A stretch of DNA of 64,000 nt from CBDBFG01 sp965204765 (GTDB lineage Bacteria; Pseudomonadota; Alphaproteobacteria; Caedimonadales; UBA9215), in the NCBI GenBank assembly GCA_965204765.1, contig CBDBFG010000003.1:62001-126000 (forward strand), read 5' to 3'. The position numbers were made by a program, and so were the translations under genes. The notes below the pieces were generated by a model. The model worked only from the letters and a program-made list of their open reading frames with translations, was not told the DNA's origin and made no database searches. This document shows, one piece after another, positions 1 through 9,047 of this stretch (the stretch's first letter is position 1; each line of letters opens with the position of its first letter).

Positions 1-1
1 C

Positions 2-268
2 TCGGTGTTAAATCAATGGCTGAATAATGTTATTAGCCATCACCCACCCCCTCTTGACAAAGGTAGCCGCATCAAAATAAAATACATGACACAAATCAAG
101 ACCAGACCACCTACTTTTGTATTATTTATTTCGAAGCCGGCAAAATTGCTTGATTCATATCTACGATACTTATTAAATAAATTACGTGCTGACTTTGACT
201 TGCCTGGTGTCCCCATAAGGTTGCAAACCAGAAAAGGAAAAAACCCATATGATACGCAGCAAAAATGA
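2..268 (+). CDS. der: Ribosome biogenesis GTPase Der (EngA), C-terminal end only
   Basis: Der is a double-GTPase factor in 50S subunit assembly. Only the last ~88 residues lie in the window and the frame is open to the left edge, so this is a partial gene. What is visible is the C-terminal KH-like domain: the run RPPTFVLFISKPAKL, then SYLRYLLNKLR, then DLPGVPIRL and a terminal RKGKNPY, which is the diagnostic end of Der. The stop is followed by about 100 bases and then asd on the same strand. Neither GTPase domain can be seen. Confidence 0.9.
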   Translation, partial: SVLNQWLNNVISHHPPPLDKGSRIKIKYMTQIKTRPPTFVLFISKPAKLLDSYLRYLLNKLRADFDLPGVPIRLQTRKGKNPYDTQQK

Positions 269-372
269 TCTGAGCTAGTGCACAATAGCGCTAAAGCAAT
301 GTATTGCCACCATTAACTAATGATGACATGGCACACAAAAAGAAAAAATTACGAACAAGATTAGAGGATTAA

Positions 373-1392
373 ATGAAGTATAACATAGCAGTTGTTGGCG
401 CAACGGGAAATGTCGGACGAGAAATCTTAACTATCCTAGAAGAGCGTGAATTACCAATTAATAATATTTATGCTTTGGCCTCGGAGCAATCAATTGGTAA
501 AGAAGTATCCTTTGGTGATGATAGAACTTTGCGTATTGATGCCGTTAAATATTTTGATTTTACCAAAGCAGATATTGCATTTTTCTGTGCTGGATCAAAA
601 GTTTCAGCCGAATACGCTCCTCAAGCCGCACAAGCAGGTACAATAGTAATCGACAAATCCTCGTACTTTAGAATGCATAAAGATGTAACGCTACTAGTAC
701 CGGAAGTAAATGGGCATTTGTTGGAAAATAACTTAGCATCTAATATCATAGCTAGCCCTAATTGTGTAGCGATCCCTTTAAGTGCAGTTTTAGCGCCACT
801 ACATGCTGAAAACCCCATTAAACGAGTAGTAGTGTCCACTTATCAATCGGTCTCTGGCGCGGGTAGAAAGGCCATGGATGAACTATTTAATCAAACCAAG
901 AGTTCCTTTGTCCACCATGATAGTGACGCTAGCATAATGGCTAAAAAAATTGCCTTTAATGTTATACCTTGTATTGATACTGTGCAAGAATCAGGCTACA
1001 CCGGAGAAGAAGAAAAAATAATAGCCGAAGTACAAAAAATAATAGACCCAACAATCGCGATAACCACCACTTGCGTTCGTGTTCCCGTATTCATTGGGCA
1101 TTGTTTAGCAATCAATATAGAATTTAGCAACCAAATTACTCCCCAAGAAATAAGATCTAGTTATAATATAGAACACGGAGTGGTAGTACTGGATAAACCA
1201 GAACAAGAACTATACATTACACCAGAAGAAATAGCTGGTGAGGATATAGTAGCTGTCAGCCGTATCAGGCAAGACAAATCAACTAAGAATGGAATAGCAA
1301 TGTGGGCTGCATGCGATAACCTACGCAAAGGAGCAGCTTTAAATGCTGTACAAATTGCAGAAAAGATTATTGCTAGTAACAGGAATAATTAA
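373..1392 (+). CDS. asd: Aspartate-semialdehyde dehydrogenase
   Basis: Reduces aspartyl phosphate to aspartate semialdehyde with NADPH, the branch point toward diaminopimelate (peptidoglycan) and lysine. The 339-residue product has the usual family length. It starts with the Rossmann motif VGATGNVG (residues 8-15) and carries the catalytic cysteine in ASPNCVAIPL near residue 133, with SVSGAGRKAMDEL after it. The ATG is preceded by TTAGAGGATTAA, a good ribosome binding site. In a reduced genome this enzyme is probably kept for diaminopimelate, and the next gene is also a cell-wall enzyme (inference). Confidence 0.95.
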   Translation: MKYNIAVVGATGNVGREILTILEERELPINNIYALASEQSIGKEVSFGDDRTLRIDAVKYFDFTKADIAFFCAGSKVSAEYAPQAAQAGTIVIDKSSYFRMHKDVTLLVPEVNGHLLENNLASNIIASPNCVAIPLSAVLAPLHAENPIKRVVVSTYQSVSGAGRKAMDELFNQTKSSFVHHDSDASIMAKKIAFNVIPCIDTVQESGYTGEEEKIIAEVQKIIDPTIAITTTCVRVPVFIGHCLAINIEFSNQITPQEIRSSYNIEHGVVVLDKPEQELYITPEEIAGEDIVAVSRIRQDKSTKNGIAMWAACDNLRKGAALNAVQIAEKIIASNRNN

Positions 1393-1471
1393 ATTTTATT
1401 GTTATCTATCATGGACGATATGCTACACTTTGATAATACACATTAAACGGAACATAAAGGTTGGGATAATT

Positions 1472-2260
1472 ATGGCAGTATCATCTTTATTATTAGATAC
1501 AGCACCACGTAGCGAAACGGTCAGCAAAGAAATAGCCAATAATGTATTATACCTTCCAATTGCTCATGAGAAAATAACCAGCATTCCAATCAAGGAAAAT
1601 TCTGAAAAACTAGCTGATTTGAAGCAAATCAATAATGACAGGATCATACCACTGGAAACATTTGACTCAAAGTACGCCACATATGACGGAGCTTCAAAAA
1701 TTCGCCTGGGAGTGTTGCAATGCTTGCTTAAGATGCTCAACATACTACCAAATGATATCGGCATTGCCTATTTTGAAGGATTTCGTCCAATAGAACAGCA
1801 AAAAGAGTATTTTGATAAAAAATTTCAAGAAAATCTAGCAATAATGCATGATAAACCCGCGGCTTACCTTGAAACTACTAAGTCTGTTTCCCCGTTTATC
1901 AATAATATTCCACCACATTGCACTGGTGCCGCAATAGATATGACTTTATTTCGGATCGTAAATGGTAAAAAACAACTGTTAGACATGGGGAAATTTGATA
2001 CCGTTTTTGGTGTCAATGAACAACAAGAAACATTTTCGTCAAATACATCCAAGATCCAACAAGAAAATAGACTAGTTCTATTAAATGCCGCTATAAAATC
2101 AGGACTGGTAAATTATGGTTACGAATGGTGGCACTATAGTTATGGCGATAAAGCCTGGGCATATTTACATGATAAGCAATTTGCAATATATGGTTTAGTT
2201 GCTGATAAGGATCACCCTATATTTCTAATGACTATGGAAGATTATCTAAGTAACTTTTAA
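1472..2260 (+). CDS. D-alanyl-D-alanine dipeptidase, VanX/DdpX type (M15D)
   Basis: Zinc dipeptidase expected to hydrolyse D-Ala-D-Ala. With the ATG at 1472 the protein has 262 residues. An upstream extension to 1343 runs into asd and reads as nonsense, whereas AAAGGTTGGGATAATT precedes this ATG. The zinc ligands of the family are present: H149 and D156 in HCTGAAIDM, and E218/H221 in EWWH. FEGFRP at 101-106 carries the conserved arginine. No signal peptide is evident, so it is probably cytoplasmic. It lies 79 bases after asd in the same direction. VanX and DdpX are known from vancomycin resistance and from D-Ala-D-Ala catabolism; neither vanHA nor ddp transport genes are nearby, so a peptidoglycan recycling role is only inferred. 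Confidence 0.85.
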   Translation: MAVSSLLLDTAPRSETVSKEIANNVLYLPIAHEKITSIPIKENSEKLADLKQINNDRIIPLETFDSKYATYDGASKIRLGVLQCLLKMLNILPNDIGIAYFEGFRPIEQQKEYFDKKFQENLAIMHDKPAAYLETTKSVSPFINNIPPHCTGAAIDMTLFRIVNGKKQLLDMGKFDTVFGVNEQQETFSSNTSKIQQENRLVLLNAAIKSGLVNYGYEWWHYSYGDKAWAYLHDKQFAIYGLVADKDHPIFLMTMEDYLSNF

Positions 2261-2668
2261 TATGATAATATTATATTTCGTAGCGACATGATTAACCATA
2301 ACTTTGTCGCGTTCATTAGTAATAAAATATTACTTAATTCTCCCTATATTAAGTAACAAGTGGCATTGTACTGCTATAGCGTAAATATAACATCAAAAAA
2401 ACATCACCAAACTGAACATAACATAAAAGCAATCCTATAATCTGTTGACAAGATTGGGCAAAGGTAAAACATTACAAAACTCTTAGATAACAAAAACTAG
2501 TACAGCCAAAAGTAACATCATACATTATATATACTGGATTATGCTGCATGATATGTGTATAATTCGTTCTTGGCTTAAGATAATAATATACGTAATAGCT
2601 TAGCCATATCCACAAAACCGAACAGCGGTATTATGGACAATAAAAAATTTTAAAAGGGAGAAATATAA
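2261..2668. other. 408-base AT-rich spacer with two weak inverted repeats
   Basis: No gene is seen. It holds GCGACA/TGTCGC arms (2283-2288 and 2305-2310) and a 9-bp AT-rich perfect hairpin TTACTTAAT/ATTAAGTAA (2330-2338 and 2348-2356), possibly ending the dipeptidase transcript. A TATAAT hexamer at 2558-2563 could be the -10 box of the downstream exported-protein gene; its -35 partner TGGATT (2535-2540) is poor. A lone TTGACA at 2445-2450 has no good -10 at the right distance. Confidence 0.35.
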
Positions 2669-3055
2669 ATGCAATATAAATTACTATCTTTGGTTCTTGG
2701 TACAACTTTGTTAGTGAATAGTCACTGCAATTGTGCAGATCCCATTGATGCAGAAGCAGAACAATCACCAACTGTCTTAAGACATGGTGGACAATTTATA
2801 CGCTTTGAAGGACAAATGAGTCCAAAAGAGCAACAAGATCTTCATCGTGGAAGAGATACTGCTGCACGTCAAAGGCCATCATCAGCAAAACCACAACAAC
2901 GTGATAGCGATGAAAAAACTGGCACGGCGCAACCTAGAAAATCTCATCCGTTAAAGGGGTGTAAAAGATTACCAGGAGTGGAGCCTGCATCAACTGAACT
3001 TCAGGGTGATTGGGCAAAAATGGCACAACTATCACACCCAGCTAGTGATCAATAA
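2669..3055 (+). CDS. Small exported protein of unknown function
   Basis: 128 residues, not recognised. An N-terminal Sec signal is clear: MQYK, then a hydrophobic stretch to about residue 17, with likely cleavage after NCA near residue 23. The cysteines near the cut do not form a convincing lipobox. The mature part is hydrophilic and low in complexity, rich in Q, R, K, S and P (residues 55-95), with one cysteine near residue 98, and looks disordered. The start is strongly supported by AAAAGGGAGAAATATAA. It stands alone between long spacers and ends at a strong hairpin. It could be a periplasmic or secreted factor; no function is proposed. Confidence 0.75.
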   Translation: MQYKLLSLVLGTTLLVNSHCNCADPIDAEAEQSPTVLRHGGQFIRFEGQMSPKEQQDLHRGRDTAARQRPSSAKPQQRDSDEKTGTAQPRKSHPLKGCKRLPGVEPASTELQGDWAKMAQLSHPASDQ

Positions 3056-3085
3056 ACACTAGTTTAAAATTGCTACAGCATTATA

Positions 3086-3111
3086 AAACCCTAAGTTGTT
3101 ACTTAGGGTTT
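3086..3111. terminator. Perfect 11-bp hairpin between convergent genes
   Basis: AAACCCTAAGT and ACTTAGGGTTT pair without mismatch around a TGTT loop. It lies between the exported protein (+) and flhG (-). On the minus strand it is followed by TTTTATAA, so it could end the long flagellar transcript as well as the plus-strand gene. Confidence 0.7.
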
Positions 3112-3332
3112 GTATATATCAAAATAAATTATGTATTATAGGAACGGGAAACCATAATCATTTCAAATATCGTATAACTAATATCACTAAAAGCACAATT
3201 GCGAATATACGATTAGGCAGATACCAACAACATCCAAGCCAAACAACATAAAAAAATTAGTACACAAATAAGCAATAGGTTAGCACAAAACTATACAAAA
3301 AATCATTGCTTACGCAAAACTCAATATTAGCA

Positions 3333-4121
3333 CTAACAAAACACTGAGTGATAAATTTTGCTTACATCCTTGATGGATCTGGAATTGGGATATAATTTAA
3401 CAATTGATTCTTGCTGTCTAATCGAGTGTTTTACACGATTATCCTTTCTAATGATCCCACCCAGATCAGGTGCAAACTTTAAAAATTTCTGACACACAGA
3501 GGCAAAACCATTATAAATTTGCTTGCCACTTTGCAGTGAATCAACTTGATTAACTATAATTTTTATATGCAAAGCAGGATATGATCGCTTTATGACCTTG
3601 ATAAAAGCATACGCATCAGTTAAAGAAGTTGGTTCATCCGTAAGCACCAATAGACATTGACCAGAAATATTGGCTAGACTTTGAATATTATCCCCTATGC
3701 CAGCCCCCAAGTCCATTAAGATAAAATCATAATCTGAGGCCGAATGTCTAATCTCTTCACGGACTATTGATAATCGTGCAGGTGAAATATTAGCTAAATA
3801 GCCAAATCCAGATCGACCGACAATAATGTCAAAATTGCCTTCCTTGTACTCTGTAATAGCTTCATGAAAGCTAATGGTACCATCTACTATACCACCCAAA
3901 TCCTTGTCAGCATAAAGCCCAAGCTGAATATCAAGATTGGCTAAGCCCAAATCCCCATCAAACAATAATACCCTCTTTTTGTTCATCGACATTATATGGG
4001 CCAAAGTAGCGGTAAACCAAGTTTTACCCACTCCTCCTTTACCAGAGGCGATCATAACTATTTTATGGTTAGCCTGGTCACGATAATCACACATATTAGC
4101 AATTTGTGCTGAATAATTCAT
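3333..4121 (-). CDS. flhG: Flagellar number regulator FlhG (MinD-like ATPase)
   Basis: FlhG (FleN/YlxH) is a ParA/MinD-family ATPase that limits flagellar number and works with the GTPase FlhF. It has 262 residues from the ATG at 4121. That start overlaps the flhF stop as ATGA and has AAAGGTGAAAGC just before it, so it is preferred to the in-frame ATG 27 bases upstream. The deviant Walker A GKGGVGKT is at residues 27-34, DGDLGLANLD follows (MinD switch), then LMDLGAGIGD and VNQVDS. Last gene of the fliF-to-flhG operon. Its position next to flhF separates it from cell-division minD. Confidence 0.92.
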   Translation of the reverse strand: MNYSAQIANMCDYRDQANHKIVMIASGKGGVGKTWFTATLAHIMSMNKKRVLLFDGDLGLANLDIQLGLYADKDLGGIVDGTISFHEAITEYKEGNFDIIVGRSGFGYLANISPARLSIVREEIRHSASDYDFILMDLGAGIGDNIQSLANISGQCLLVLTDEPTSLTDAYAFIKVIKRSYPALHIKIIVNQVDSLQSGKQIYNGFASVCQKFLKFAPDLGGIIRKDNRVKHSIRQQESIVKLYPNSRSIKDVSKIYHSVFC

Positions 4122-5191
4122 GCTTTCACCTTTAACGTTGATATCCATGATGGTAAATCACTATCATTTGATAATTGTTTGCTCTGTATTTCATCAATTT
4201 TTTGTTGCTTATCTGGTATGTACCTGGTTAACACCTTTAATAAATTATCAGCAGTTGCCTGCCACAAACGATTACCAATTTCAGGACCAAAACTCATTGC
4301 ACTAAATTCGAACTTTTCTTTGTGTAAAATTGATAACAACCCACCTAGTCTTCTAGTCGCATCAAAGCGTGTCATCATTAACCTGGAACAACCAAAATTA
4401 CGAAATGCCCCAGCGGTTTCAATCATTTCATAAGAATCCCCGCCTGCAGAAAGCACAAGAATAGGAGACAATTTTGCTGCTAATACAAATTCTTGTAATT
4501 TTGTCGTCTCACTACTATTCAAACAATTTGTACTAGGCGTATCAATAAGATAAACTACATCATTATTATTAGCATTTGCTCTTTCCAATTTTTTAGCAAG
4601 CTCGGTAGGATTATTAATTAAATGTAGTGGTACATTAATAGCCGATGCATAAGCCTGCATTTGCTCGATAGATCCTGCACGTAAATAATCAGTTAAAATA
4701 AGCTCGACCCGCTTTTTACAAACCAATAATTCAGTTGCTATCTTGGTTAAAGTGACCGTTTTCCCAACACCAACAGGACCACTAAGCATTAAATGCTGCA
4801 TATTATAATTACTATAATTCAAATGATAAAATTTAAACAAAGTATTTAAGATCGCTGTCATACCATCATTTAATGCTGTGTTTGGTAAGGCATAGACATT
4901 CGACGTAATTTCCTCGATAATTTCATTTGGCGGACTATGATATGACAGAATATCACATAATAAATTCTTAACATCCAGTACCCTAGATCGTCCTGCAATA
5001 GAATCATTTAACTTCATATAATCATTAAATTTTTCCTGTGGTATAGCCTGATCTTGTTCATGCGCTACCGTTACTCTAACAATTCCATGTTCATTAGCAG
5101 TTGAAACAATGATAGCATCCAACCCTAGCTCTTTTTTGATTTGTGCCATTACAACTTGAATACTTGTACCTGTATATGTTCGTAAATGCAT
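4118..5191 (-). CDS. flhF: Flagellar biosynthesis GTPase FlhF
   Basis: SRP-type GTPase that sets the site of flagellar assembly at the membrane. The 357 residues begin with the FlhF signature MHLRTYTGTS and QIKKELGLDAIIVST. The N and G domains follow, with P-loop GPVGVGKT at 138-145, a LILTDYLRAGS segment and LIDTPS for the switch II region. The stop overlaps flhG (ATGA) and the start is one base after the flhA stop, so flhA-flhF-flhG are translationally linked. The TGCN/DTKD-like specificity region is degenerate but length and order fit FlhF rather than Ffh or FtsY. Confidence 0.93.
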   Translation of the reverse strand: MHLRTYTGTSIQVVMAQIKKELGLDAIIVSTANEHGIVRVTVAHEQDQAIPQEKFNDYMKLNDSIAGRSRVLDVKNLLCDILSYHSPPNEIIEEITSNVYALPNTALNDGMTAILNTLFKFYHLNYSNYNMQHLMLSGPVGVGKTVTLTKIATELLVCKKRVELILTDYLRAGSIEQMQAYASAINVPLHLINNPTELAKKLERANANNNDVVYLIDTPSTNCLNSSETTKLQEFVLAAKLSPILVLSAGGDSYEMIETAGAFRNFGCSRLMMTRFDATRRLGGLLSILHKEKFEFSAMSFGPEIGNRLWQATADNLLKVLTRYIPDKQQKIDEIQSKQLSNDSDLPSWISTLKVKA

Positions 5192-5192
5192 A

Positions 5193-7286
5193 TTACACCG
5201 TCGCTAATGTTTGTATTTTTGCTTTTGGATGCACCTCATTATGAGATAAAACAACGATAGATGAACGTAATCTTTCAATAATAGAATAGATATGGGGTCG
5301 TAACGTTGCATTAACCAACAAAACGGGTGACTTACCCTTGCCGGCTTGCTCATCAAATACTTTTTGAATTAATTGTGTAAATTCCTGTAACTTAGTCGGC
5401 GGCAATGCTAAATACGAACTCTCTCCACTTGCAGCCAAAGCATTTTGCAACTCACTATCCCAATCAGGAGACAAAGTAACTATTGGCAAAATAGCATTGG
5501 AATCAGAATTAGAGGAACTAATCTGTCTTGATAGCCTTACTCTAACATGCTCTGTTATTTGGGTAACATTTTTTACTGTATTACAGACCTCGGCAATCCC
5601 CTCAAGAATAGTTGGTAAATCTCTAATCGAAACTCTTTCTTTTAATAAATTCTGTAATACCCTTTGTATATTACCCATAGTAATTTGTGCAGGGCATATA
5701 TCTTTGATCAATTTTTGGTGTATTTTATCCAAACCATCAATCATTTTTTGTGTTTCAACAAAATTAAATAGATCACTGGTGTTGTCTTTAATTGTTTCAC
5801 TGATATGAGTAACCAATACTGTTAAAGGTTCTACTACTGTATAACCTTTGTCTTCAGCCTCACGCTTTTGCGTATGTGTTATCCAAATGGCCTGCAAACC
5901 AAAGGTAGGTTCCTGGGTTAACTCGCCATGAATATCTAAAGTTGGGCCTGATGGATTCATGCACATTAATAAGTCAGGCTTAATTTCGCCGCTTGTTACT
6001 TCAAGTTCTTTTATTTTGATGACATATTGAAATTGGTTTAGCTCTAAATTATCTTGAATCCGTACAGTAGGTAAGACAAAACCAAGATCTTTTGCAATTT
6101 GAGATCGTAAAGCCTTTACTTGTTCGGTAAATTTTTGTCCCTGTGTACCATTAAGCAGAGGCAACAGACCGTAACCAACCTCTAATCTTACTTGATCCAT
6201 ATGTAAAGCTTCTTTTACAGGATCAGATACATCATCTGGCTGTACAGCGGTTTCTTTTTTCTCAGCTTGCTGTTGATTAATTATATCTTGCTTTTCTGAT
6301 ATTTTCCACGCCCCTACACCAGTAACTAAAGCCAATATTATAAACGGCGCGAATGGAATTCCTGGTAATAAAGCTAAACATGCCATTAAAAATGAACTAA
6401 GACCTAGCGCTGCTGGATAAGCACTCAATTGCGCAAATAATGCTTTATCAGATGAACCATCTACGCTAGTTTTTGATACTAATATACCCGCAGCAGTAGA
6501 GACAATCAAAGCAGGTATTTGTGATACTAGTCCATCACCAACCGTAAGCATAGTGTAACTTTGTGCAGCATCACTAAATGATACTCCCATTTGTGCGACA
6601 CCAATTATGATACCACCAATAATATTAATAAAGGTTATACATAGCCCGGCTATTGCATCTCCTCTAACAAACTTTGCCGCACCATCCATAGCACCATAAA
6701 AATTTGATTCTGTTTCTAGAGTTTTTCTTCTTAATTTCGCTTCTTCTTCATTAATAATTCCTGCTGATAAATCTGCGTCCACGGCCATCTGTTTACCAGG
6801 CATTGAATCTAAAGTAAATCTTGCCGATACTTCGGCAATACGACCGGAACCCTTGGTAATGACTACAAAATTTACTAATACCAAAATAGCAAATACTATT
6901 AGGCCTATCACAAAATTACCCTGCATAATAAAGGCACCAAATGCCTTGATCACTTGCCCAGCAGCATTCGCACCTTCATGACCATGTCCAAGGATCAATC
7001 TAGTTGATGCAACATTAAGTGATAACCGCAACATTGTACTAACTAATAACAGAGTCGGAAATGAATTGAACTCTAATGGTCGTTCAATAAATAAAGCTGT
7101 TACCAAAACTAGTATAGAAACCATTAATGATAAAGCTAAAGACATATCCAGTAACCACCTGGGCATTGGCAATACCAATACTGTTAAAACTGCCATTATT
7201 CCCAAGGCAAAGATAATATCTCCACGCTTGGACAGTTGCGACAGTTTATTTATTCCCCACAGTGGCATACTGGTACTATCTGACAT
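5193..7286 (-). CDS. flhA: Flagellar type III export component FlhA
   Basis: Integral inner-membrane part of the flagellar type III export gate. 697 residues, the normal size. About eight transmembrane segments occupy residues 25-330. Between segments four and five lies the FHIPEP-family loop SARFTLDSMPGKQMAVDADL. The C-terminal cytoplasmic chaperone/substrate docking domain contains EVGYGLLPLLNG and LTTVL-like stretches. The ATG overlaps the flbD stop by one base (TAATG). FlhB, FliP, FliQ and FliR must be encoded elsewhere. Confidence 0.97.
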   Translation of the reverse strand: MSDSTSMPLWGINKLSQLSKRGDIIFALGIMAVLTVLVLPMPRWLLDMSLALSLMVSILVLVTALFIERPLEFNSFPTLLLVSTMLRLSLNVASTRLILGHGHEGANAAGQVIKAFGAFIMQGNFVIGLIVFAILVLVNFVVITKGSGRIAEVSARFTLDSMPGKQMAVDADLSAGIINEEEAKLRRKTLETESNFYGAMDGAAKFVRGDAIAGLCITFINIIGGIIIGVAQMGVSFSDAAQSYTMLTVGDGLVSQIPALIVSTAAGILVSKTSVDGSSDKALFAQLSAYPAALGLSSFLMACLALLPGIPFAPFIILALVTGVGAWKISEKQDIINQQQAEKKETAVQPDDVSDPVKEALHMDQVRLEVGYGLLPLLNGTQGQKFTEQVKALRSQIAKDLGFVLPTVRIQDNLELNQFQYVIKIKELEVTSGEIKPDLLMCMNPSGPTLDIHGELTQEPTFGLQAIWITHTQKREAEDKGYTVVEPLTVLVTHISETIKDNTSDLFNFVETQKMIDGLDKIHQKLIKDICPAQITMGNIQRVLQNLLKERVSIRDLPTILEGIAEVCNTVKNVTQITEHVRVRLSRQISSSNSDSNAILPIVTLSPDWDSELQNALAASGESSYLALPPTKLQEFTQLIQKVFDEQAGKGKSPVLLVNATLRPHIYSIIERLRSSIVVLSHNEVHPKAKIQTLATV

Positions 7287-8644
7287 TACGCATTACCATG
7301 TTTTGCTGTGGGTGAAGCTATAACTTCATCATGTTTTAATGTTTCTTGTCCCTGTTCGACATATAATTTCAATTTATTCCTTAATGTTCTGATCGATATA
7401 CCTAAAATATTAGCCGCATGAGTGCGATTGCCTAAGCAATGTGACAACGTACTGATGATTAAATCTTTTTCTACATCAGAAATGGTGCGTCCAACCAAAA
7501 TATTAGATTTAATATCACTGTCCTTTACTTGCTCTGTGGTATTATTATTAATAAAAATATTCAGATCTTTTGCTTGAATAGTTTCTCCTTGCGCTAGTAA
7601 AACAGAACGGTGCATCACATTTTCCAGCTCTCTTATGTTACCAGGCCACATATATTTGCGTATTAACATCTTGGCATCTTCAGCAAGGTATCTCAGAGGT
7701 AAGGCATTGGCTTTGGTATATTTTTCTATAAAATGTGAAGCTAATATTTCGATATCCATAGGCCTACTACGCAACGGTGGTAATTTTAATGGCACAACAT
7801 TTAAACGGAAATAAAGATCCTCACGAAATTCTCCCTTGGTCACACTTTCCTCTAAATCACGATTACTAGTTGCTATTATCCTAATATCCACCTTGACTGG
7901 TTTATTACCACCAACTCTATCAATAGTTCGTTCCTGTAATGCACGTAATAATTTTGCTTGTAACGATGGATGCATTTCACTTACTTCATCCAATAATAAT
8001 GTGCCACCGCTTGCTTCCTCGAATTTACCTATCCTTTGCGCTATTGCACCGGTAAACGCTCCTTTTTCATGTCCAAACAACTCTGATTCTAATAGATTCT
8101 CGGGAATTGCCGCACAATTAACAGATACAAACTGGGCCGCTGATCGTTTACTATTTTGATGAATAAATTGGGCCATTATTTCTTTACCGGTACCAGACTC
8201 ACCAGTAATCAAGACACTCGCATCACTAGGGGCAATTTGTTTTGCCAGCTCTGATATCTGTACCATAGCAGAATCCTTGTGCACAAAACTGTTATCTTCT
8301 ACAGCAACACTTTCCAGTACAGCAGCTATTAAATCAGCATCGGGTGGTAATGGTACATACTCCTTGGCACCATCTTTGATTGCTTGCACCGCAATGGCAC
8401 TATCGGTACCAATACCACAGGCAACCACAGGAATATTAAACCGCTCGGTATACAAAGACTGTACCATACCTTTGATGTTAAAACTGACCTCAACCATTAA
8501 TAAATCACTACCTTGGCCTGAGCGTAATTTTTGTAATGCCTCATCTATTGTGTGCGCATGGTTTACCGCAGCCCCTTTTGCAATAGCAATTCTACTTGCA
8601 GCACCTATATGACCCTGTAATTTGCCAACTATTAACAAACGCAT
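7286..8644 (-). CDS. flbD: Sigma-54 activator FlbD-like, with a degenerate receiver domain
   Basis: 452-residue NtrC-family transcription activator. The AAA+ domain is complete: Walker A GESGTGKE (148-155), GAFTGA loop contacting sigma-54 (195-200), Walker B GGTLLLDE (213-220), R-finger region. The C-terminal Fis-type helix-turn-helix is NRTHAANILGISIRTL. The N-terminal ~115 residues fold like a receiver but have lost the acidic pocket (GKLQ in place of the DD pair), and the acceptor Asp position reads Glu52 in LLMVEVS. Caulobacter FlbD likewise lacks normal phosphorylation sites and sits in the same place after fliN. It should activate late flagellar genes, although I found no convincing -24/-12 promoter in the window. 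About 109 bases separate it from fliN. Confidence 0.88.
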   Translation of the reverse strand: MRLLIVGKLQGHIGAASRIAIAKGAAVNHAHTIDEALQKLRSGQGSDLLMVEVSFNIKGMVQSLYTERFNIPVVACGIGTDSAIAVQAIKDGAKEYVPLPPDADLIAAVLESVAVEDNSFVHKDSAMVQISELAKQIAPSDASVLITGESGTGKEIMAQFIHQNSKRSAAQFVSVNCAAIPENLLESELFGHEKGAFTGAIAQRIGKFEEASGGTLLLDEVSEMHPSLQAKLLRALQERTIDRVGGNKPVKVDIRIIATSNRDLEESVTKGEFREDLYFRLNVVPLKLPPLRSRPMDIEILASHFIEKYTKANALPLRYLAEDAKMLIRKYMWPGNIRELENVMHRSVLLAQGETIQAKDLNIFINNNTTEQVKDSDIKSNILVGRTISDVEKDLIISTLSHCLGNRTHAANILGISIRTLRNKLKLYVEQGQETLKHDEVIASPTAKHGNA

Positions 8645-8753
8645 ATTATTATCCTCACGGTTAGTTATAGTATTTTTATCTGTTGCTACTTTTTTTTTAC
8701 ATTTACGCTAAGCTACAAACTGGGTTGTAACCATTAACAACGCCATAGCACTA

Positions 8754-9047
8754 TTATGCTACCTGCTCTGATTTAATAATCTCTGTCATCGTAATACCCA
8801 GGTGTTCATCAATTACTACGACTTCTCCCCGTGCCACCAAACGATTATTAATATAAAGATCCACAGGATCCCCTACTTTTCTATCTAACTCTATCACGGC
8901 TCCGCGGCTTAATTTTAATACCTGGCTCACCTGCATATTTACTTGCCCCAGTACCGCCGATACTTTCACAGGTACATCATACACAGCAGAAATATTTTCT
9001 TCTTGTGGCTGATCAATCTTAGTATTTTTTTTCTTTGCATTAGCCAT
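8754..9047 (-). CDS. fliN: Flagellar switch protein FliN
   Basis: 97-residue C-ring protein with one SpoA (CheC-like) domain: VPVKVSAVLGQVNMQVSQ, LSRGAVIELDRKVGDPVDL and NNRLVARGEVVVIDEHLGI, all typical of FliN. A short charged N-terminus precedes it. It overlaps fliH by eight bases and has GGAGACTACAA as ribosome binding site. Together with FliM and FliG it forms the switch that sets rotation direction and recruits the export ATPase complex. Confidence 0.95.
   Translation of the reverse strand: MANAKKKNTKIDQPQEENISAVYDVPVKVSAVLGQVNMQVSQVLKLSRGAVIELDRKVGDPVDLYINNRLVARGEVVVIDEHLGITMTEIIKSEQVA

Noticed and set aside
1343..1471. 43-codon upstream extension of the VanX-type dipeptidase.
   Set aside because: It overlaps asd, reads as hydrophobic nonsense and a good ribosome binding site precedes the ATG at 1472.
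2445..2470. TTGACA as a promoter for the small exported gene.
   Set aside because: No acceptable -10 hexamer at 16-18 bases, and it is 220 bases from the start codon.
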